Source: Arcobacter lacus
GTDB taxonomy: Bacteria > Campylobacterota > Campylobacteria > Campylobacterales > Arcobacteraceae
Assembly (NCBI RefSeq): GCF_003063295.1
Contig: NZ_MUXF01000001.1
Location: 124,001-188,000 of the forward strand
Reading direction: 5' to 3'
DNA: 64,000 bases
Made by a program: the position numbers and the translations under genes. Each line of letters begins with the position of its first letter. The stretch's first letter is position 1. The notes under the pieces are model-generated. The model had not been told where the DNA came from. It worked only from the letters and a program-made list of their open reading frames with translations, and searched no databases. This document shows positions 28,112-37,761 of this stretch, in pieces.

Positions 28112-29425
28112 ATGATTAAATCTGTAATGCCTTTGAGTTTTATCATAGCCCTTAGATTCTTTGGACTTTTTATTGTATTACCAGTTATTTCTGTATATGC
28201 TTTATCTTTAGATGGTGCAAATGCAACTTTAGTTGGTATCGTTGTTGGTGGTTATGCTTTAACACAAGTTGTTTTTCAAGTTCCTTTTGGAGTAATGAGT
28301 GATAAATTAGGAAGAAAAGGTACAATCATAACTGGACTTTTACTTTTTGCTACTGGTTCGCTAATCTGTGCTGTTGCGACTGATATTTATACTTTGATGT
28401 TAGGTCGTCTTTTACAAGGTTCTGGTGCTATTGGAGCAGTTGTAACTGCTATGATAAGTGATTTAGTAAAAGAACACGAAAGATCAAAAGCTATGGCTTT
28501 AATGGGTTCTTTTATAGGACTTGCTTTTGCAATAGCAATGTTAGCTGGACCATTAATTGGTGGATTTATAGGTGTTCCAGTTCTATTTTATATTACTATG
28601 TTTTTAGCTCTTATTTCTATTTACATTTTAGTAAAAAAAGTTCCAAATCCTCCAATAATAACTCACACATATAATGACAAATTAAGATTATCAGATGTTT
28701 TAGGAAATGCAAATATTGCAAGAATGAACATTACAAACTTTTTACAAAAAGCTTTAATGACATTTGCATTTTTAGTAATTCCTATCATCTTAACAAAAAC
28801 TTATGGTTGGGAGAAAAAAGAGCTTTGGTATGTTTATCTTCCTGCTATGATATTTGGACTTTTATCTATGGCACCTGCTGCTATTATTGCAGAAAAGAAA
28901 GGTAAATTCAAAGAGATTTTAGCTCTTGGAATTTTATTTTTTATAATTTCATATTTAGTTATAGGATTTAGTTCTAGTTCGGTTGTTTTTGTAATTGGTG
29001 TAGTTATATTCTTTATTGGTTTTAATATGCACGAACCAATCATGCAATCACTTGCTTCAAAATTTGCAAAAGTACACCAAAGAGGAAGTGTTTTAGGAGT
29101 ATTTAATTCATTTGGATATTTAGGAACATTTGTTGGTGGACTTTTAGGTGGAATTATGCTTGATAACCTCAATTTATCAACATTTTCTATTATTATCGCT
29201 GTTATTTGTGTTTTATGGGCAATCCTAATTTTGACTATGCCAAATCCATCAAAAACAAAATCTTTGTATTTAAGTTTAGATGAATACAAACTTGAAAATA
29301 GTGGAAAACTAAATCAAAATGATGCAATAGATGAGTGGTACATAAATAATACAGAAAATATTATTGCCATAAAATATAGTGATGAAAAGATTGGAGAAGA
29401 AGAGATTAAAAATCTTTTAAAGTGA
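28112..29425 (+). CDS. MFS transporter
   Basis: Twelve hydrophobic segments occupy about residues 5-395. The loop between helices 2 and 3 has the MFS signature G-x-x-x-D-K-L-G-R-K-G (about 64-74). A charged cytoplasmic tail of about 45 residues follows the last helix. Drug/proton antiport is the usual role of this subgroup, but the substrate is unknown. TAGGA precedes the ATG. A gene for a LapD-like periplasmic protein follows after six bases, so the two may be cotranscribed. Confidence 0.9.
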   Translation: MIKSVMPLSFIIALRFFGLFIVLPVISVYALSLDGANATLVGIVVGGYALTQVVFQVPFGVMSDKLGRKGTIITGLLLFATGSLICAVATDIYTLMLGRLLQGSGAIGAVVTAMISDLVKEHERSKAMALMGSFIGLAFAIAMLAGPLIGGFIGVPVLFYITMFLALISIYILVKKVPNPPIITHTYNDKLRLSDVLGNANIARMNITNFLQKALMTFAFLVIPIILTKTYGWEKKELWYVYLPAMIFGLLSMAPAAIIAEKKGKFKEILALGILFFIISYLVIGFSSSSVVFVIGVVIFFIGFNMHEPIMQSLASKFAKVHQRGSVLGVFNSFGYLGTFVGGLLGGIMLDNLNLSTFSIIIAVICVLWAILILTMPNPSKTKSLYLSLDEYKLENSGKLNQNDAIDEWYINNTENIIAIKYSDEKIGEEEIKNLLK

Positions 29426-29431
29426 TGAAAT

Positions 29432-30286
29432 ATGTTTAAATCAAAACTTTTATATATAATTTTATCTATTTTTTCTCTTACATTTTTTGTATGGGATTTT
29501 TGGGTAAATTTTGAAAAGATGAAAGAAGATACTATTTCTTCATCTTTATTAAAAACAAAAACTACTTCGATTTATCTACAAGAAAATCTAAAAAAATTTT
29601 TAGAAGATAAAACAAATCCTGAAATTTTATCTATTGTAAATCAAACTTTTAATAGTGACTTTAAAAGTATTAAAGTTGATAATAGTACATTTGAAATAAA
29701 AGAAGAAGATTTAGTAAAAGCTTCAAATGACTTGGATAAAAATCAACTTTGGGAAGTTACAGATGCTGCTATTGATGAAACTCTTGGAAGATTTGTGATG
29801 AGTACGCAAAGTGATGATTTTGCAAAAGAGTTATTAACTTTAAATGGTTCTATTCCAAATGAAGATAATAAATCTATCGTTCCAAGTCAAGATATATATA
29901 CTTTTTTACCAAATAAAAATTTCAAAAATCAAAATAGCCTTACGATAAAATTTAAAGCAACAAATCAATTTGAAAAAGTTGTAGATACACAAGCAACTAT
30001 CTCTTTTGACAAAACTTTGGCACAAGTTTCTAATGATAATGTGAATTATACAACTCCTTTGTGGTTTAAAGAGTTAGTTCCAATATATCTTGAAGAACAA
30101 GCAAATGACATAAGTAATAGTTGGAAATCAAATGCTACAATCTATGTAAATACAAACATAGAGAAAGTATATTTTGAGCTTTATGAAAAAGTAAAGGAGA
30201 AGTTTTTTGATAATCTTTTATGGTTTTTTGTAACTATTTTAGGATTGTTTGGTTTTAGATTTTTATATGTTTTTTTAAAAAGATAA
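29432..30286 (+). CDS. LapD/MoxY-like periplasmic sensor protein without output domain
   Basis: This 284-residue protein has one membrane segment at about residues 5-24, a periplasmic region of about 230 residues and a second membrane segment at about 258-281, ending in three residues. The layout and the pattern TPLWFKELVPI...SNSW...ATIYVNTNIEKVYFELYEK resemble the LapD_MoxY N-terminal domain of c-di-GMP effector proteins. Those proteins continue into HAMP-GGDEF-EAL, which is absent here: a stop and a terminator follow at once. This may be a free-standing sensor subunit or a truncated remnant. The similarity is by eye only. Confidence 0.55.
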   Translation: MFKSKLLYIILSIFSLTFFVWDFWVNFEKMKEDTISSSLLKTKTTSIYLQENLKKFLEDKTNPEILSIVNQTFNSDFKSIKVDNSTFEIKEEDLVKASNDLDKNQLWEVTDAAIDETLGRFVMSTQSDDFAKELLTLNGSIPNEDNKSIVPSQDIYTFLPNKNFKNQNSLTIKFKATNQFEKVVDTQATISFDKTLAQVSNDNVNYTTPLWFKELVPIYLEEQANDISNSWKSNATIYVNTNIEKVYFELYEKVKEKFFDNLLWFFVTILGLFGFRFLYVFLKR

Positions 30287-30306
30287 GTTTTTAGACTTAT
30301 CTTTTT
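30277..30306. terminator. Bidirectional terminator between the sensor and EF-hand genes
   Basis: AAAAAGATAAGT and ACTTATCTTTTT form a perfect 12-base stem with a six-base loop. It overlaps the plus-strand stop at 30284-30286 and touches the minus-strand stop, so it serves both convergent genes. Confidence 0.85.
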
Positions 30307-31375
30307 AAACTACTATATCGATAGAATTTACAACTCCAAGACCTGAACCATCTTCTTTAATAAAAATTCCATTACTTTTTTGTATAGCTTGAGTATTAAA
30401 AATACTGTCTTTATAAACAAATCCGCTTTGAATGTCTCCAAGATAAATAGCTCCTACATTTGCATCAAGTAATGAAATTAACGAACTATTTCCACTTTCA
30501 TCAATACTCCAAATTTTTAACTTATTAAAAACTTCATCAGCTTCATCAATGAAGCCATTTTTATCATTATCATATTTTGCTAATTCTTTAAATCCATCAT
30601 TTGTTTGAGGACCAAAAAGTTCACTTCCATTATCAATAGTTCCATTATTATTTTTGTCTAAAGCTAAATACCCTGCGCCAGATTTTAAATATGGAATCAT
30701 TTCTGCTTGTTCATCACTATTCAAATCAAAAGCAAATTTTAGTGAACTAATATTTTCAAAAGGATTAATATCTTCTCCAAAGTTTATAATTAATGGATCA
30801 ATAAAAGCTTCATCTCCAATAACTATTCTAGTGTTAGTTGATTCATAAAACTCTTTAGAAAAAGATATATCTAAATTCATTTCATAACTTTTATTTGGTG
30901 TATTAAATTTCACTTTCGCCGAAAAATCAATACTTTGTTTTGCATAATATTCTTCAGTTGTTTCAAATACTATGGCTTTTAATTTTCCATCATTATTAAG
31001 CTCATTAGTATATGGATTTTTAAAAAAATTATTTGGAAAATTTGTAGTTGAATTTTCTTTATTTGTATTTAGCATTTTTTGAGGATATAAAGATATTTTT
31101 TGATTTGAGAATTGCTCTAGCAGCATTTCAATAATCAACTTCTTTATTCTATCTTCAGGACTTAAATCTTCTTCGTAATTATATACTGCTCTACTTGATT
31201 GTGTATATGTACTACTATATTCGTATTGAAAATTTAATTGAAAAGCCTCTTTAGTATTTTTTATATCATTTGAATTCGTTTCAGCATAAAATTTTTTTGT
31301 GCTTTGGCTAATTGATTGTTTAGAAATATTTTGTGATTGTGAATATAGTTCTACTTGTGAATCTTTTATAATCAT
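30305..31375 (-). CDS. EF-hand-like calcium-binding protein of unknown function
   Basis: The 356-residue protein has no signal peptide and no membrane segment. The N-terminal 110 residues are Ser/Gln/Asn-rich. The C-terminal half has two EF-hand-like loops: DKNNNGTID (followed by GSELFGPQTNDGF) and DNDKNGFIDEAD, then KLKIWSIDESG and VGAIYLGD. This ordered block is common in many proteobacterial proteins of unknown function. The frame opens at 31381, but AAAAGGA is correctly spaced only for the ATG at 31375. Calcium binding is inferred from the loops. Confidence 0.7.
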   Translation of the reverse strand: MIIKDSQVELYSQSQNISKQSISQSTKKFYAETNSNDIKNTKEAFQLNFQYEYSSTYTQSSRAVYNYEEDLSPEDRIKKLIIEMLLEQFSNQKISLYPQKMLNTNKENSTTNFPNNFFKNPYTNELNNDGKLKAIVFETTEEYYAKQSIDFSAKVKFNTPNKSYEMNLDISFSKEFYESTNTRIVIGDEAFIDPLIINFGEDINPFENISSLKFAFDLNSDEQAEMIPYLKSGAGYLALDKNNNGTIDNGSELFGPQTNDGFKELAKYDNDKNGFIDEADEVFNKLKIWSIDESGNSSLISLLDANVGAIYLGDIQSGFVYKDSIFNTQAIQKSNGIFIKEDGSGLGVVNSIDIVV

Positions 31376-31480
31376 ATACATATCCTTTTATCTAATATTA
31401 AGAATTGTATATGAAATGCATTAAATTGTCAAGCCTATTTCAAAAGTAAATTATTAGTATTGTTAGTAAAAAAGAAATCA

Positions 31481-31505
31481 TTTCTAAATATTACATATTT
31501 AGAAA
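31481..31505 (-). terminator. Terminator after valS
   Basis: TTTCTAAATAT and ATATTTAGAAA form a perfect 11-base stem around TAC. On the minus strand the T-rich TGATTTCTTTTTT follows, just past the valS stop. Confidence 0.75.
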
Positions 31506-31533
31506 CGATAAAAAAGTTATATTTTTAGACTAT

Positions 31534-34149
31534 TTAATTCAAACTTTTAAGTTCAGTCTCTATTTTTTCAAGTCTAGTTTTTACTTCTTCTAATGCTTTT
31601 TTATTTTCTTCTATTACATTAGCAGGAGCATTTGCAACAAATCTTTCATTTGATAACATACCATTTAGTTTATCAAACTCTTTTTGTGCTTTTTCTTGTT
31701 GTTTAGTCAATTTATCAATGATTGGTTTCATATCAATTTCACTTGTTGGAAGATATACTTCTAAGTTATTTGAAACATCAGTGATACTATTTTCAACTTT
31801 TGCATCTACAAACTCAACACTATCAACTTTTGCAAGTTTTTCAATAAATGGTTTTGCAACGGCTGTATCAATTGATTTATCAAGTTTTATATATGCTTTT
31901 GCAATTTTTGAGTTACCCATATCTATGATAACTTTAGCACGTCTTATTGCAGTAATTGCTTCTTCGATAACAGCAAACATCTCTTCGATTTTATCATCTT
32001 TTTTAACATCTTTAGGGAAGTTCATAATCATTAAAGATTCACCCTCTTCTAAAGAAGTTCCACTTAATTTGTGATATAAATAATCACTAATAAACGGCAT
32101 AAATGGAGAAACCATTTTTAAAGTCTCTTTGAAAATTGCCCCAAGTTCAACAATACTATCTTTACTAGCTTTTGAATACTCAATTCCCCAATCACAAAAT
32201 TCAGTCCATACAAATCTATATAAAACTGAAGCTGCTTCATTAAATTTATAAGATTCTAATGCACCTCTTACTTCATCAATAGCATCACTTAGTCTACTTT
32301 GCATATAAAGTCCAAGAGGAGATTTAATTTCAATATCTTTTAAATCAGGGAATGTATCAACATTTAGGCTTAAGAAATTAGATGCATTATAAAGTTTATT
32401 TGTAAAGTTTCTAAATTGCTCTAAGTTTTTTGCACCAAGTTTAATATCTCTTCCTTGAACTGCTAAATATGCAAGTGTAAATCTGATGATATCAGCACTA
32501 TGCTCTTCAACCATATCAAGTGGATCGATTACATTTCCTTTCGATTTAGACATTTTTGCACCATGTTCGTCACGTACTAGTGCATGCATATAAATATCTT
32601 TAAATGGTAATTCACCTCTAAAGTGTTCACCCATCATCATCATTCTAGCTACCCAAAAGAACATAATATCAAAACCAGTAATTAATAAAGAGTTTGGATA
32701 AAAATCTTTTAAATCTGATTCGTTAAATGTTCCTTGCATATTTCCATTATTTCCCCAACCAAGTGGTGAAAATGCCCAAAGAGCAGAACTAAACCAAGTA
32801 TCAAGAACATCTGGATCTTGGTGAATATTTTTACTTGAACAATGTGGACAAGCTTCTGGCTCGTCTTTTTTATCTGCCCATTGGTGTCCGCAATCATCAC
32901 AATAGAATACTGGAATTCTATGTCCCCACCAAAGTTGTCTAGAGATACACCAATCTCTTAACTCATCCATCCAAGCTCTATATGAATTTAACCAATGACT
33001 TGGGTGAAATTTAGTTTCACCAGCATAAGTTTTTTCAATTGATTTTGCTGCAACTTCTTTTCGTACAAACCATTGTTTAGAGATATATGGTTCAACAATA
33101 TTTTTACATCTGTAACAATGCCCTACTTGATGAACATGCTCTTCAATTTTTACTATAAATCCCTCATCTTGAAGTTTTTTTACAATAATTGGTCGTGCTT
33201 CTAATCTTTCAAGTCCAGCAAACTCTCCACAATAGTCATTTAAAATACCTTTTTCATCAAAACAAGTAATAAATTCTAAATCGTGACGTTTACCTACTTC
33301 GTAGTCGTTTTGGTCATGAGCAGGAGTAACTTTTACAACACCTGTTCCAAATTCCATATCAACATGCTCATCAGTAATTACTTTGATTTTTCTTGTCGTT
33401 AAAGGAAGTACAACTTCTTTTCCAACTATAGCTTTATATCTTTCATCATTTGGATGAACCATAATAGCTGTATCTCCAAAGTATGTTTCAGGTCTAGTTG
33501 TTGCAACTGTTACGTATCCGCTTCCATCTGCAAAATGATAGTTCATATGATAAAATTTACCTTGAACTTCATCATGTTCAACTTCGATATCTGATAACGC
33601 ACCATCGTGTGTACACCAGTTAACCATATAGTTATTTTGAACAATCATTCCTTCATTGTATAGATGAACAAAAGCTTCTTTTACAGCCTCTTTTAATCCT
33701 TCATCCATAGTAAATCGCTCTCTAGACCAAGCTGGACTTACTCCTAACTTTCTCATTTGATGAACTATAGTTCCACCTGAGAACTCTTTCCATTTCCAAA
33801 CTCTTTCTAGAAATTTCTCACGTCCTAGTTCTTCTTTTGTAGTACCCTCAGCTAAAAGTTGTTTTTCAACAACATTTTGAGTTGCAATACCTGCGTGGTC
33901 AGTTCCAGGTTGCCAAAGCGTTTTGAAACCATCCATTCTTTTATATCTTGTAATAATATCTTGTAATGTAAATGTAAGTGCATGCCCAATATGTAAACTA
34001 CCTGTTACATTTGGTGGTGGCATCATAATAGCAAAGTTTTTTCCCGCTTCTTGAATAGATTTATTTCCATCTATTTCAAAATATCCTCTACTTTCCCAAA
34101 TCTTATAAAAACTATCTTCTACCTTTGATGGTTCATATTTTTCACTCAT
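31534..34149 (-). CDS. valS: Valyl-tRNA synthetase
   Basis: ValS charges tRNA-Val in the cytoplasm. It is a class I synthetase with HIGH at residues 53-56 and KMSKS at 532-536. Between them lie a large editing domain and zinc-knuckle cysteine pairs (CYRC, CDDC, CPHC). A C-terminal anticodon-binding domain ends in a long coiled coil (about 805-871), the tRNA-binding arm typical of ValS. The length of 871 is normal. It is monocistronic with its own terminator. Confidence 0.98.
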   Translation of the reverse strand: MSEKYEPSKVEDSFYKIWESRGYFEIDGNKSIQEAGKNFAIMMPPPNVTGSLHIGHALTFTLQDIITRYKRMDGFKTLWQPGTDHAGIATQNVVEKQLLAEGTTKEELGREKFLERVWKWKEFSGGTIVHQMRKLGVSPAWSRERFTMDEGLKEAVKEAFVHLYNEGMIVQNNYMVNWCTHDGALSDIEVEHDEVQGKFYHMNYHFADGSGYVTVATTRPETYFGDTAIMVHPNDERYKAIVGKEVVLPLTTRKIKVITDEHVDMEFGTGVVKVTPAHDQNDYEVGKRHDLEFITCFDEKGILNDYCGEFAGLERLEARPIIVKKLQDEGFIVKIEEHVHQVGHCYRCKNIVEPYISKQWFVRKEVAAKSIEKTYAGETKFHPSHWLNSYRAWMDELRDWCISRQLWWGHRIPVFYCDDCGHQWADKKDEPEACPHCSSKNIHQDPDVLDTWFSSALWAFSPLGWGNNGNMQGTFNESDLKDFYPNSLLITGFDIMFFWVARMMMMGEHFRGELPFKDIYMHALVRDEHGAKMSKSKGNVIDPLDMVEEHSADIIRFTLAYLAVQGRDIKLGAKNLEQFRNFTNKLYNASNFLSLNVDTFPDLKDIEIKSPLGLYMQSRLSDAIDEVRGALESYKFNEAASVLYRFVWTEFCDWGIEYSKASKDSIVELGAIFKETLKMVSPFMPFISDYLYHKLSGTSLEEGESLMIMNFPKDVKKDDKIEEMFAVIEEAITAIRRAKVIIDMGNSKIAKAYIKLDKSIDTAVAKPFIEKLAKVDSVEFVDAKVENSITDVSNNLEVYLPTSEIDMKPIIDKLTKQQEKAQKEFDKLNGMLSNERFVANAPANVIEENKKALEEVKTRLEKIETELKSLN

Positions 34150-34229
34150 TAAAAATCCTATAATTTTTTTGAAATAAGTTAGATTATATCTAGTTTTTAC
34201 TTATAAATAGTGGTACGAGATTTTGAAGG

Positions 34230-34252
34230 AAATAGAGTTAAAAACTCTATTT
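34230..34252. terminator. Hairpin at the end of the antiporter gene
   Basis: AAATAGAGTT and AACTCTATTT form a perfect 10-base stem around AAA, overlapping the antiporter stop codon. A T-rich tail follows only on the plus strand, so it is a weaker terminator for the minus-strand gene than its stem suggests. Confidence 0.5.
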
Positions 34253-35417
34253 ATATTTTTGTAGCTTTCATATCAAAAGTTTTGTATAACTTTCTAATTA
34301 AAAGCATAAGAATAAGACCATCAGCCATACTAGCAATAATAAATGAAAAATATTCAGCTTGAGAAATAAGTCCATAATTATATGAAAGCATTGCTATTGC
34401 AACCATAAAAGTTAAAGGCATAGAATCACTGAGTGCAAAAAGCATTGTTTGTTTAAATTTTAAATAATTATAAAAAACTAAATAAGAACTAATAAGTCTA
34501 ATCACTATTATCGCACATATTATAAAAATAGAATGATGTAAAATATCTAGAGTTACCATATCTAATTTTACAGTTGAACCTGTATATATAAAGAATATTG
34601 GTGCAAAAAAACCATAACCAAAAGATTCTATTTTTTCTAATAATTCATATTTTTGGTTAAAAAACATCTTAAAGAAAATTCCTGTTGTAAATGCTCCTAA
34701 AACAACATCTATTTTAAGTATCAGCATAATTGAAACAAAAATTAAAAGTAAAGACAAAGAAAATCTTATATCTTGGTCATGCTTATCATTTTGATTTTCT
34801 GGAATAATAAAGTTCTTTATTTCTGGAAACCACCAAAAAATAACATATGAGATTCTAAGAAGAAGTACTATTCCAACAATAACAGAAAGTATAGTTAAAA
34901 TCGAATAGAAGAAGCTACTTGTAAATCCATATTCTGTCCAACCACTAAATAAAGTTAAGGCTAAAATACTAATGATTTCTCCAACAACCCCAATTGATAA
35001 GGCAAGATTTAGCCAAGGTTGCTCTTTTCCATACTCTTTTATCAGCATCATTATCATACCCAAAGAGAAAATTGGAAGAGCTACAAAATACGTAAGTCCT
35101 AAATCAAACAACCAACAAACAAGTCCAGAGATTGTATATAATAAAATAAAATAAAGTATTACATTTACAGCCAAAGTTGCTTTTATGATTTTTACAAGCT
35201 TAAAGTTTATTTCAAGTCCTGCTAGAAACATCAAATATACAAATCCAAATTTAGCAACTAATTTTAGAGTTTCATCATCATAAATTAAACCTAAATATCC
35301 ACAAAGTAATCCCAAAGTTATCTCTACAACAACAACTGGTGTTTTTATCATTTTTGAGATAATTGGAGATGCCATAATTATCATACATACTGTTATTATT
35401 AAAATAATTTTTTCCAT
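34251..35417 (-). CDS. Cation:proton antiporter (CPA2/KefB-like)
   Basis: This is an inner-membrane protein of about 12 hydrophobic segments over 388 residues, matching the Na+/H+ exchanger domain of the CPA2 family. The N-terminal helix with TPVVVVEITLGLLCGYLGL and the segment with LMFLAGLEINF (about 60-70) are characteristic. No RCK/TrkA-N regulatory domain follows, unlike KefB/KefC. The transported ion cannot be assigned. It lies 46 bases after the helicase gene on the same strand. Confidence 0.88.
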   Translation of the reverse strand: MEKIILIITVCMIIMASPIISKMIKTPVVVVEITLGLLCGYLGLIYDDETLKLVAKFGFVYLMFLAGLEINFKLVKIIKATLAVNVILYFILLYTISGLVCWLFDLGLTYFVALPIFSLGMIMMLIKEYGKEQPWLNLALSIGVVGEIISILALTLFSGWTEYGFTSSFFYSILTILSVIVGIVLLLRISYVIFWWFPEIKNFIIPENQNDKHDQDIRFSLSLLLIFVSIMLILKIDVVLGAFTTGIFFKMFFNQKYELLEKIESFGYGFFAPIFFIYTGSTVKLDMVTLDILHHSIFIICAIIVIRLISSYLVFYNYLKFKQTMLFALSDSMPLTFMVAIAMLSYNYGLISQAEYFSFIIASMADGLILMLLIRKLYKTFDMKATKI

Positions 35418-35463
35418 TTTCTACCTAAAAAAATATTTATATTCTATTATAATTGACTTAAAG

Positions 35464-37509
35464 TTAAGAATTTTCTTCTTCATTTATAGCCATTCCTGCT
35501 TCTTTTAAAAAGGGACTTGCTACAAATGTCATCTTTTTTATTTTGTCATATTTTGCATAAGATAAATACAAAATATCTTTCGCACGCGTCACTGCAACAT
35601 AAAAAAGTCTTCGTTCTTCTTCTAAACTTCCACCTTTACTCATAAGTTTTCTATTTGGAAATCTTCCATCCATTAAATCTATTACATAAACTTCTTTAAA
35701 CTCTAAACCTTTACTTGCGTGAATAGAAAGTAGATTTACACCCTCACCTTCACTCATTTCGCTTCCACCTAAAATCATAGAGTTTATAAACTTCGATAAA
35801 TCATTAAAATTTCTTGCTAGATTTTTTAAAAGCATCGCTTTTCTATTTATTTTTGCTAATGCTTTTGTTTTTTGAATATCGTTTATTGTTCCATCTTTTT
35901 GTGTTGCTCTTTTTGTTGCTAAAAAATCTTTTAGTTTTGAATAAGCCATCGAAGAAGATATACTTGCAACTAATGTTTCAGGAATTTTTGTTCTTCTTAA
36001 ATGTTTTAAAAGTAAATAAATATCATAAAGATATTTTCCACCATCAACACTTAACTTTGGATGTTTTAATATAGGATTACTTAAAAATGTCTCTTCAAAG
36101 TTACAATCTTTAAATTTTGAAATTGAACCTAACTCTATAAAATCATCAAAAAGTCCTAATTGTTGATTTTTTACTTTTGTTTCATAAGGATTTGAGATAT
36201 CAATTCTAGGTTGAAATAATCCTCTTATAATATCTCCATCACCAAGTTTAATTAAAGCATCAAAAATATCTTTTGCGATAGCTTTTCCTATTCCTTTTCC
36301 ATGTTCAACTATATGAATAAATGCCATCATATCATTGTGAGATACTTGCATCACTAAGATATCAAGTATAAATTTTACTTCAACTGAGTCAAAAAAGCTC
36401 ATTCCACCTTTTCTTTTAGCTGCAATTCCAAATTCTCTTAAATTTGCTTCTATTCCATCTGCACTTGAGTTATTTCTATATATTATTGCTATTTCACTAT
36501 GAGGTGTTTGACTTTTTGAAATAAGTTGCGAAATATATTCATATTGTGAAAAAAGTTCATTAAAAGCCAAAAGTTTTGGTTTATAAATATCTTCTTTTCT
36601 TACAACTTCGAGTTTTTTTTCATAAACTCTTTCATTAAACTCTATAACTTTTGTTGCTAAATCCAAAATAGGTTTTGTTGAACGATAGTTTTTTCTTAAA
36701 GTAAAAACATTTGCATCTTTGTATCTTGTTGAGAATGTAGAGATTATTCCTATATCAGAACCATTAAAAGCATAAATACTTTGGTCATAATCTCCAACAC
36801 AAAAAAGTGATTTTGGTCTAAAAGAATCAAGAAGTCTTCCTTGAAGAGGATTTGTATCTTGGTATTCATCAACAAGTATCTCTTTAAAATCAAAATCTTT
36901 CTCTTTTAAAATTTTAAGCATAGTTGTGAGTAAATCATCAAAGTTTACATAACCATATTTTGTTTTTAGTTCGTTAAATTCATCAACAACATCTTCATAA
37001 ATCAAAGTATATATTTCATGAGAAGAGTTTTTTGATACTATCCAAGAAGCAAAATCTTCTCCATCATTTGAATTTAAATATAAAGAGTACATATCATATA
37101 AATATCCACCATCATAAGGTGCTACCTCATCACTTCTATCAAAAAAAACTCTTTTTTCATATATTGATTTGAAAAGTGTTTTTAGTTCATTTGGTTGTTT
37201 TAAAGTAATATTTACATTTAGTTCTTTTAGAAGTTTATATGAAACAGAGTGAAAAGTTCCCGCCATAATCTCTTTTGCTATATCTTTTCCAAAAAATTTT
37301 GCAACTCTATTTATCATTTCTGCTGCTGCTTTATTTGTAAAAGTTAAAAGTAAAATCTCTTTTGGATTTATCCCACTATTTAATAAATAAGCAATTCTTC
37401 CAACAATTGTTGAAGTTTTTCCTGTTCCTGCACTTGCAATTATAAGGTTAAATCCTTGATGGCAAGTTGCTGCTTGTAATTGTTCTTGATTTAGATTTGA
37501 TAAAGGCAT
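35464..37509 (-). CDS. UvrD/Rep-family ATP-dependent DNA helicase
   Basis: This is a superfamily 1 helicase of 681 residues. Motifs run in order: Walker A ASAGTGKTS near residues 26-34, Walker B VDEYQDTNP near 212-220, GDYDQSIYAF (motif III), LRKNYRS (IV) and LLSIHASKGLEF near 600 (V), then VTRAKDILYLS (VI). This fits Rep/PcrA/UvrD; the paralogue cannot be decided. The ATG has hardly any ribosome binding site. The upstream gap carries a candidate small RNA terminator. Confidence 0.93.
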   Translation of the reverse strand: MPLSNLNQEQLQAATCHQGFNLIIASAGTGKTSTIVGRIAYLLNSGINPKEILLLTFTNKAAAEMINRVAKFFGKDIAKEIMAGTFHSVSYKLLKELNVNITLKQPNELKTLFKSIYEKRVFFDRSDEVAPYDGGYLYDMYSLYLNSNDGEDFASWIVSKNSSHEIYTLIYEDVVDEFNELKTKYGYVNFDDLLTTMLKILKEKDFDFKEILVDEYQDTNPLQGRLLDSFRPKSLFCVGDYDQSIYAFNGSDIGIISTFSTRYKDANVFTLRKNYRSTKPILDLATKVIEFNERVYEKKLEVVRKEDIYKPKLLAFNELFSQYEYISQLISKSQTPHSEIAIIYRNNSSADGIEANLREFGIAAKRKGGMSFFDSVEVKFILDILVMQVSHNDMMAFIHIVEHGKGIGKAIAKDIFDALIKLGDGDIIRGLFQPRIDISNPYETKVKNQQLGLFDDFIELGSISKFKDCNFEETFLSNPILKHPKLSVDGGKYLYDIYLLLKHLRRTKIPETLVASISSSMAYSKLKDFLATKRATQKDGTINDIQKTKALAKINRKAMLLKNLARNFNDLSKFINSMILGGSEMSEGEGVNLLSIHASKGLEFKEVYVIDLMDGRFPNRKLMSKGGSLEEERRLFYVAVTRAKDILYLSYAKYDKIKKMTFVASPFLKEAGMAINEEENS

Positions 37510-37586
37510 AAAAATTAATCGTTTGTGTGTTTAAAAAGTGAAATCATTTGGGAATACTAACATAAAAGGTTTAAAAAGATAGAAAA

Positions 37587-37620
37587 GAAAAAAGGACGCC
37601 TAGGGGAAGCGTCCTTTTTC
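37587..37620. terminator. Strong GC-rich intrinsic terminator
   Basis: GGACGC and GCGTCC, extended by A and T runs on both sides, give a stem of about 11 pairs around a nine-base loop. It can act in either direction. No plus-strand gene precedes it, so it ends either the nnrS transcript or a separate minus-strand RNA. Confidence 0.8.
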
Positions 37621-37705
37621 ACACAAGGAAACATAAAAAATTATCTATTTAAGAAATCTCATCTTAAAATACTCATATGAATAAGTTGCTCAATTACTTA
37701 TCCAT
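37587..37705 (-). ncRNA. Candidate small RNA with C-rich terminator loop
   Basis: A minus-strand TATAAT (plus 37712-37717) is followed by about 119 bases with no good open frame. It includes a hairpin (GGATAAGT with ACTTATTC, one G-U pair) and then a strong GC-rich intrinsic terminator. Read on the minus strand, the terminator loop is C-rich (TTCCCCTAG). C/U-rich terminator loops are the target-binding part of RepG-type sRNAs in Helicobacter. It could instead be the 3' untranslated end of the nnrS transcript. No -35 is obvious. Confidence 0.4.
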
Positions 37706-37761
37706 AAAAAAATTATAGTAACTCACAATTAACTAAAATCCAACCATAAATTAACAAAGAG

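Noticed and set aside
28834-29289. Long minus-strand open frame (151 codons) inside the MFS transporter gene
   Set aside because: It is antisense to a clear 12-helix transporter, has no recognisable motif and no ribosome binding site; such shadows are expected opposite hydrophobic AT-rich genes.
31718-32074. Plus-strand open frame (118 codons) opposite valS
   Set aside because: It lies wholly within the conserved C-terminal part of valyl-tRNA synthetase and shows no independent signals.
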